Position numbers and translations under genes: made by a program. Of a stretch of 64,000 bases of DNA, positions 58,158 through 64,000 are shown in pieces. The notes beneath the pieces were generated by a model. It ran no database searches. It saw only the letters and a program-made list of their open reading frames with translations, and had not been told where the DNA came from. The DNA lies in NCBI GenBank assembly GCA_947650285.1, contig CANTFL010001444.1, positions 186,001 to 250,000 of the forward strand, in the 5' to 3' direction. Every line of letters begins with the position of its first letter. Within the stretch, counting starts at the first letter, position 1. Source of the stretch: Hyaloperonospora brassicae. Taxonomy: Eukaryota; Oomycota; Peronosporomycetes; Peronosporales; Peronosporaceae.

Positions 58158-58570
58158 ATGGCATCGCCACACAATGAGTCCTCGACTCTTTCTTCTTACC
58201 TCTGTATCGATGTAGAGGTAGAGTATGGTAGCGATACCAATGTTTATGGCGAATGGAGGACAATGTCCGACTCACCAGTGCAAGAGACAACGTCTCATAC
58301 TGTACCGAACCTATTTGCCAATCGTGGTGAAGACATCGTGCCATCGGCGCAGCATCAAATACCCAACGTGGGCGATGCAATCATTACGAATCAGCTCGAT
58401 GAGCAGCAAGAGTTGATATCCAACGAGAGTAGAGCGATCGGCGCCGTATGCAACTTGCTGCAACCCTTGAGAGTCTCCGTGGCTATGTGTTCACTCCACC
58501 CAGTGTGGAAGAACGTATACGCCAAATGACAGGCCGACAGGCGACGCGACTGAGTCGCGGTACAAAGTGA
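58158..58570 (+). pseudogene. Opposite-strand frame of D, unit 3
   Basis: Identical copy of the frame at 48655-49067, 107 bp from LTR 3. Confidence 0.5.
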
Positions 58571-60261
58571 CACATGATCGGTATGTATCAAAAACGGCTT
58601 AGAGCCAATCAGATGAACTCTGAATTTGACGAGAGCATACTTCATTGCAAGTATCTCTTTTTCATGAACTGGATAGTTCTTTTCTGCAGATTTCAGATGT
58701 CGGGACTCAAACGCAATGACGCGTTCCCATCCATCAGAATATGTCTATAACAGGGTGCTGCCAATGGCAAAGTAAGATGCGTCACAGACGACACTGAAAG
58801 TTCGATCAGGATCGGGTAAAGCCAAAATAGGTGCATGAAGGAGACTCCACTTTACTGCTTGAAAAGCATCATGCTCGGTGCTATTCCAGCACAATTCCAC
58901 ATCCATCTTATGAAGATTGGATAATGGCCTAGCCATACCTGCGTAATTCGCATTGTACTTCTGTAAGTAATTGGCAAAACCAAGCCACTTACATAAGTCC
59001 TTTTGGTTCTTCGGAACCGGCCAATCAACTATGACAATTACCTTAGCGGGATCCGCTCTAAGGCCTCGCTTCCCACTGAAGCATTTCAAAAAGGGAATTT
59101 CTCCTGCACCAAAGAAGCACTCAGATGCGTTGCCATACAACTTATTCGCGCGCATGCAATCGAACACTGCTCGTAAATGGTCAATGTGATTGTCCACATC
59201 CGACCGACCGTTCATAGCACGACTATGGAGAAAGATGTCATCGAAGTACGTCTGTGCATGACCTCGATGAGGCCGGAACAACTGCGTCACAAGACAATTG
59301 AACGTAGCCGAGGCATTTGATAACCCATGCGGCATAACAAGCCACTCCAAGAGCATACCGCTCGGAGTGCTGACCGCTGTGTCAGCGGAATATTGCTCTC
59401 TCGCATGAGCAGTTGGTAATAACTATCGACCAAGTCGAGCGCGCTGTACATAGCACATTTCACCATATTGTTCTAAAGAATATCCTGTCTAGGTATTGAT
59501 GTCTGAGCGGGGGTGGTGGCCGCATTGAGCTTATTGTAAGCATGAACGATGCGCCACTTCCCATTTGGCTTCTTAACACAGACTGTCGGTGTAGAATGGG
59601 GGAATTTTCTCTCACGTACCATTGCTACCGCGTGCTTTGCACGGAAGAAGTCGTCAATGACGTCACGTTGTTCCTTCGGTAAAGGCTACTGCCGTGTTAC
59701 GCAGTATTTAGTTCCAGGAACCAAGTCCATTTTATGACGTACACCTCTATCGAGAGGTAAGAAGGACGGTGGGTTGTGACACACCACGTCCTGAATTTCC
59801 TTTATTAAAGGATAGAAAGGATCAAGTAGAACCTTAAGGATCGAAGATCCACTACGGGCATCCAATGCCACCTTTGTGTCCTCAAGGACAGACTCGTCGA
59901 ACAACGAGGATGAGCTCAACTCAATATCCGGCCGAATGATTACTAACTCGGATAATTCTCCTTCCTGCAAGGCTTGGCTAAATTCGACGTCAGACATTTC
60001 GTCTAGCTCAAATCGATTATTGAAGGATGGAAGAGTCTCAAGTCTAATATTGCCATCAATCTGGTCAGTCAACCCATTGACAAGTGTATATAGTGTATTA
60101 TTATTATTATCACTTCTTGACTTCTTAGACGTTGGGCGCTTACCAGTTGCCACCCGAAGCTGGGATTGTTTCCTCAAAGAAACCTTACGCCTCCTAGAGG
60201 CCGGGACAGTAGGGTCCCTGTGGTTACTATTTATCTTAGCACGCTCTATACGAGTGCTCAT
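58571..60261 (-). pseudogene. RT and RNase H of D, unit 3
   Basis: Same content and breaks as units 1 and 2; catalytic box YFDDIF in 59356-58745. Confidence 0.8.
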
Positions 60262-60553
60262 GTCTTGACCGACATCTGGACTTCTGGTGAAGAATTACAT
60301 CACTCGAACACTTCACCCAGTGAATTTACACGTACCACTTCAAGTGAATTATGTAGGACTAGCCCTGTATGCTTCGTCTTTTCGCCAACAATGTCAATAC
60401 CGACATTCAGTGAGGTGCTATCGCTGCCGCCCTCTCTTGGTGGAATTTTACGTGCCACCCCACTCACATCAGAGAAACTACATTCTTGATGCATCGGCCC
60501 TAGGCCAATCATGCCTGCAGCATGCAGTGACTCATTATCACAACGAGTATCAC

Positions 60554-61045
60554 TCAACGAGTAAGAATCGTTTCACACACGGTGAAAGAGCTCCTCTCAA
60601 TCTTAATGTCATTGACATTGAAGTTAAGTAGCTCGGACATACCAATGTCCAGCACGTTGACATCTTCTGTCAATGGCTCGCGCCAATAGGGCTTCTGTTG
60701 CCTAGCAAAGTTGGGTTCATGACTCTCCAAGTCTTCTCTAGGAACATTGCGCGTTGCGACTAAGTTCTTAGACCTCCAAAAATTCCATGGCTTATGGCGT
60801 TCAAGCCAATCCATACCTAGGGTGAGATCATATCTCGAATCCATATCAAGGACAAGGCAGCGTTCAATGCTGTCAAAGTCCAAAAACTTCACACCTGAGT
60901 TCAGCGGAACTTTAGGTACAGTGACGCGACTACCAGTCGCTAAACAAACGGTGCTCGAATAACCCTCATGCCCTTTGAGCGCTTCAGCGTGTCGCTGGCT
61001 TCTCTCAAGATAAAGACGTCGAGCATAATTGCATGATGCTCCCAA
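60554..61045 (-). pseudogene. Protease of D, unit 3
   Basis: Copy of the protease relic in unit 1, no differences noticed. Confidence 0.77.
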
Positions 61046-61292
61046 ATCGATTAAAATCGACGACTACTTCTCAAAGCTCTTCACTGTCGCCTCAGCAACC
61101 AACTAGCCAGGCTTGTATCCACGCTCTGTGCTGATGGGAACAGAGCTCTTTAGGGCTAAGCCCTGTTTCACTCTACCTCGTAGAGAAGTGACAGAACCTA
61201 TCTCTTCCCTAGTTGGGCGCCCCGCACCTACTGGGTGTCGACGTTTCCCCTTGCCATACCAGATCTGTTTGGGGCTGGTGTTTCAACTCATA

Positions 61293-62180
61293 TGAGTCGG
61301 CTGTTGCTTACGCAAAGAACAATCGGGACGCAAGTTTTAGTGCTTCCGCACATGTAACAGCGTCTCACTTCCTGTCATTGCTCTGAAACATGAAGCTCCG
61401 CTTCACCTTCATCTTCAGGGTGGCTGATATTCATTGGTTCTGGCTTACAGTAAGCCGAGGTGCTCGCAGAGGTTGCCCTCGCAAAGCTTGGGTTGTACCC
61501 ATTCCAACCAATTCTGGCCGACTTGAAGTTGTGTTCAGCACCCTGAACGATGCTAACAGCTTCCTCAAAAGTAGAAGGGTGGAGTTAAAACACCTCGGTC
61601 CTGGCAACGCCATTACGAAGTCCTTCCATGCAGACAGTCACACAGACTGTCTCAGAGAGAGCGTCAGACTGCATAGCAGCCATCAGAGTTCTAAACTCTT
61701 GTTCATAGTCCATTGACTCATTCTTACCCTGAAGGAAAGACAAGAAGCGTGAGCGCACGCGATAAGCCTGGTTGATCGGCGAGAATACTCGCACTAGGTC
61801 TAACTCGATCGAGCCCATGGGGGAAACGCCAAGTCGACAGACGTGCCACTCGTCAGAGCCCACTCTCTAGCTCTTCCATCGAGCTTGGGGATAGTCATCG
61901 AGACTCGCTGGTGCTCAATTGAGATAAGACCGGACCTCATGGCCATCTCAATCTGACGGATCCAGAGGGTGAGATTTCCCCCCTCCTTCCCGGAGTAATG
62001 TTTAGCGTCCACCCGAACGGGACGAGGCTTAGCCTCTTCGTCTGGCATTACCACGTAGCGTGTTGGCATAGCCGACGCTACTTGGTTTTGAACCTGCCCT
62101 AACAGGGCCGTTTCATACTGCATGAAGGTCTTGACTCGTGTACTTAGCACGTCGGGATCTTTTGCAGCTAGAAACTCCAC
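61293..62180 (-). pseudogene. Gag of D, unit 3
   Basis: As unit 1, with the full six-C run. Two single-base differences (near 61541 and 61895) change Met to Val in one frame and Ala to Thr in another. Confidence 0.8.
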
Positions 62181-62296
62181 ATATTCTGAGACTACGGCCG
62201 CGACCAGCTTATGAAGCGCGACCTATTAAGCCTCAGAGAGGGGTGTGAATTGCTCCATCCTCACAGAGGGTCAGTTGTAAAGACTTTGGCGTTAAT

Positions 62297-62314
62297 TGAC
62301 TCCGATTGCAACCA
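62297..62314 (-). other. Candidate primer-binding site of D
   Basis: Three bases after the LTR end the minus strand reads TGGTTGCAATCGGAGTCA. It starts with TGG as needed for tRNA priming. The tRNA was not identified. Equivalent sites follow LTR 2 and LTR 3. Confidence 0.35.
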
Positions 62315-62317
62315 AAG

Positions 62318-62802
62318 TTTAGCGGATCAACACAGCTCCTTAAGTCAGAGGAAGACTTTAATACTCAATGAGCAACTTGAGGTTCAGAGAACCCGACTCA
62401 AAGAGTCAACAAGCTTAGAGAGCTTACGATCCCTGTTCCAGGGTGACCAAACGATTCAAAGAATTAAATGCACAGAGTGCGCGAGGAGTAGCTGCCTTAA
62501 CAAGGCGTTGCGAAACTACTCTAACAATCACAAGACGCCTCAAAGAGGCACGTGTCTTTCGGATCAAAATGGGAGCTGAACTTTATTTTCTTTATCTAAA
62601 AGAGCACCTTAGAACAAGAACGTACTTAATCTAGCCAATAATGTTCTAATAAGTACCTCTCGCAAGATCTCGTAATCAATGGTTGGCAGAAATCAGTCTT
62701 TAACAAGTGATACGGTGTTCTGATACCACTTTCAATGGGATCCCATCACGTGTGTGCATCACAACTATCGTCGACTTCCAGTCGACAAGTAACTCCGTTA
62801 CA
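62318..62802 (-). repeat. LTR 4 of array D (right outer, 5' LTR)
   Basis: 485 bp; minus-strand start TGTAACGGAG, the same terminal hexamer as the A/B LTRs, and end GCTAAA in place of the expected CA. It differs from LTR 1 at about 22 sites, concentrated in the outermost bases at both ends. Confidence 0.86.
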
Positions 62803-63080
62803 CTCCAAATAAGAGCGTTTTTTATGAGTAAGGAGGCAAAATCGACACACAATATTGGCCCGCTAAATGTAGGGACGACTGTACTCTGATGAAATAGTGC
62901 TTCAAATATACATCTACTTGTTCTGAGCTTGTATATTTTCGTGATCACTAGATAATCTTCTATGAAATTCAACTTTTCTTTACGATTTTCTCGACCGAGA
63001 CGAGTTATCGCCAATCAGATCGCCCCACATCGCGCAATCGAAGCATCGCACACACCTCTTCGGCCTCTGCGACGAGCGAC
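62803..63080. other. Intergenic region upstream of the coatomer gene
   Basis: 278 bp between the right end of the D array and the ATG at 63081, expected to hold the promoter. I find no good oomycete initiator motif. Open stretches on either strand are not protein-like. Confidence 0.4.
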
Positions 63081-64000
63081 ATGGCGAAGGTGCGGACGCC
63101 ATTAGAACTGACCGTCTTTACAGCGCACTTGCGCACACGACGTGGCAGCTGGCGGTCTCTCGTTCGCGATAGATTGCAGACGGTACTGACCCTGTGGCTG
63201 CTGACCCGTGAACGCTCCGCAGGCTTCGTCTCCCAGCGTGAGAGCGATCTTCATCTTGGACAGCGATGGCAATCGCGTGTGTGCCAAGTACTACGACAAG
63301 TCGTACCCAACGCAGAAGGAACAGGTCGCGCTGGAGAAGAAGCTGTACGCCAAGACGAAGAACGCAAACGCACGTCTAGAAGGTGTGTGCATTGCGTTGG
63401 GGACTTGACGGTCGAGGCTGATCTGACACACGTTGGGTCGCTTAAATGATGTTATTTTCCGCTCTGTTTCGTTGTTTTGTGGGTCCATAGCTGACATTAT
63501 CCTAATTGAAAACGTCGTGAGCGTGTACCGCTGTGGCTCCGACACGACAATGCACGTGGTCGGATCTGCTCTGGAAGTAAGCGATGCAAAGACGCGACGC
63601 GTCTGATAGTAGTCGAAGCAACCGGTAACTCACGCTGCGGATGCGTGGATGTGGATGTCGATCCGGTTGATACAGAACGAGCTTATCCTCCTGACGGTGC
63701 TGGACGCGGCCTTTGACACGGTCAGCAATTTGCTCAAGTACGTTGCTGTTGTTCTTTCGCCGCAACAGTCATGTTGGCACTTGCATGGTGGTTGACGGAT
63801 GCTGTTGTTGGCTGCTACTGTAGGGGTCGGATGGATCGCCACGTGATGCTGGACAACATTGAGCTGGTGCTACTCACGTTTGACGAGGTCGTCGATGGCG
63901 GGTAAGGTTGTCGCGGTGCTTTGATGATTCATGTAAATCACTCGTTGGGAAGTCTAAGGCGACCATTTGCTCCTCGACAACAGGATCATCCTAGAAATCG
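63081..64000 (+). CDS. COPZ: Coatomer subunit zeta (COPI), 5' part, six exons
   Basis: Zeta is the small longin-fold subunit of the COPI coat, paired with gamma-COP, acting on Golgi-to-ER vesicles. Proposed exons: 63081-63089, 63223-63382, 63491-63576, 63676-63737, 63824-63901 and 63984-64000 (cut by the window). Introns begin GTGCGG, GTGTGT, GTAAGC, GTACGT and GTAAGG and all end in AG. Exon 2 gives [20 protein letters not shown] and [20 protein letters not shown], the conserved N-terminus; exon 3 [15 protein letters not shown]; exon 4 [20 protein letters not shown]; exon 5 [20 protein letters not shown]; exon 6 IILE. Every junction keeps the frame and the text follows animal zeta-COP throughout. 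The 9-bp first exon (Met-Ala-Lys) is the least certain part. No defects seen; this looks like a functional host gene directly beside the D array. Confidence 0.9.

Larger units (their letters stand above)
48063..62802 (-). mobile_element. Element D: tandem array of three internal units and four LTRs
   Basis: Head-to-tail array LTR-internal-LTR-internal-LTR-internal-LTR on the minus strand. LTRs of 485 bp at 48063, 52815, 57566 and 62318; internal regions of 4267, 4266 and 4267 bp. I noticed only about three base differences between internal units, while the two outer LTRs differ at about 22 sites. Each unit holds gag, protease, RT and RNase H relics plus an opposite-strand frame; integrase and chromodomain are absent. 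The two inner LTRs are hybrids of the outer ones. The outer flanks (CGTAC left, CTCCA right) show no target-site duplication. Confidence 0.9.

Noticed and set aside
48063..62802. Array as a pure assembly error
   Set aside because: Inner LTRs are hybrids with two different switch points and the units carry private differences (C5 against C6 near 57225; changes near 61541 and 61895), which a duplicated contig would not create. Read support would still be needed to be certain.

Overview
This is a repeat-dominated stretch of a eukaryotic genome. It is most likely a peronosporalean oomycete (Phytophthora or downy-mildew type). That assignment is an inference from three things: the retroelement protein families closely resemble those I know from oomycetes, the one clear host gene is split by several introns of roughly 80-135 bp, and long AT-rich gene-free spacers alternate with layered LTR elements. 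I could run no database search.

Layout. 1-1813 and 9758-10040 (minus): relic of a Ty1/copia-like element, split by Ty3/gypsy element A (1814-9757, minus). 10041-13947: AT-rich, nothing recognisable. 13948-16550: 15-bp tandem repeats, then a plus-strand gypsy gag relic (F). About 18.9-20.7 kb (minus): gypsy RNase H/integrase relic (G). About 20.8-37.95 kb: old plus-strand chromodomain gypsy (C), interrupted by element B (25305-33288, plus). B is the sister copy of A in inverted orientation. 38794-39891: diverged LTR plus 5' internal fragment (E, minus), a distant cousin of A/B. 39892-48062: AT-rich spacer. 48063-62802: head-to-tail array of one further gypsy-type element (D, minus) in the form LTR-internal-LTR-internal-LTR-internal-LTR, with 485-bp LTRs and internal blocks of 4266-4267 bp. 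63081-64000: the first six exons of a coatomer zeta (COPI) gene, running off the window.

The most unusual content is in elements A/B and D. Besides gag and pol, A and B carry a roughly 534-codon gene on the opposite strand. It starts about 130 bp inside the 3' LTR and overlaps the pol frame (integrase tail to chromodomain) for about 630 bp, so both strands stay open. The breaks in the A and B copies lie at different places, so the ancestral frame was intact. D has a truncated opposite-strand frame at the same relative position (107 bp from the LTR) with a faintly similar acidic N-terminus. This suggests an antisense accessory gene shared by at least two oomycete Ty3 lineages.

Element B also has a textbook -1 frameshift signal between gag and pol (heptamer, 8-nt spacer, 9-bp hairpin); A has lost its use through one base change. 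A and B are packed with perfect short inverted repeats, and the D LTR carries a run of eight micro-hairpins, mostly with 3-nt loops. The D array preserves hybrid LTRs with two different breakpoints, which points to two LTR-LTR exchange events. All elements here look defective; none has a full set of intact genes.
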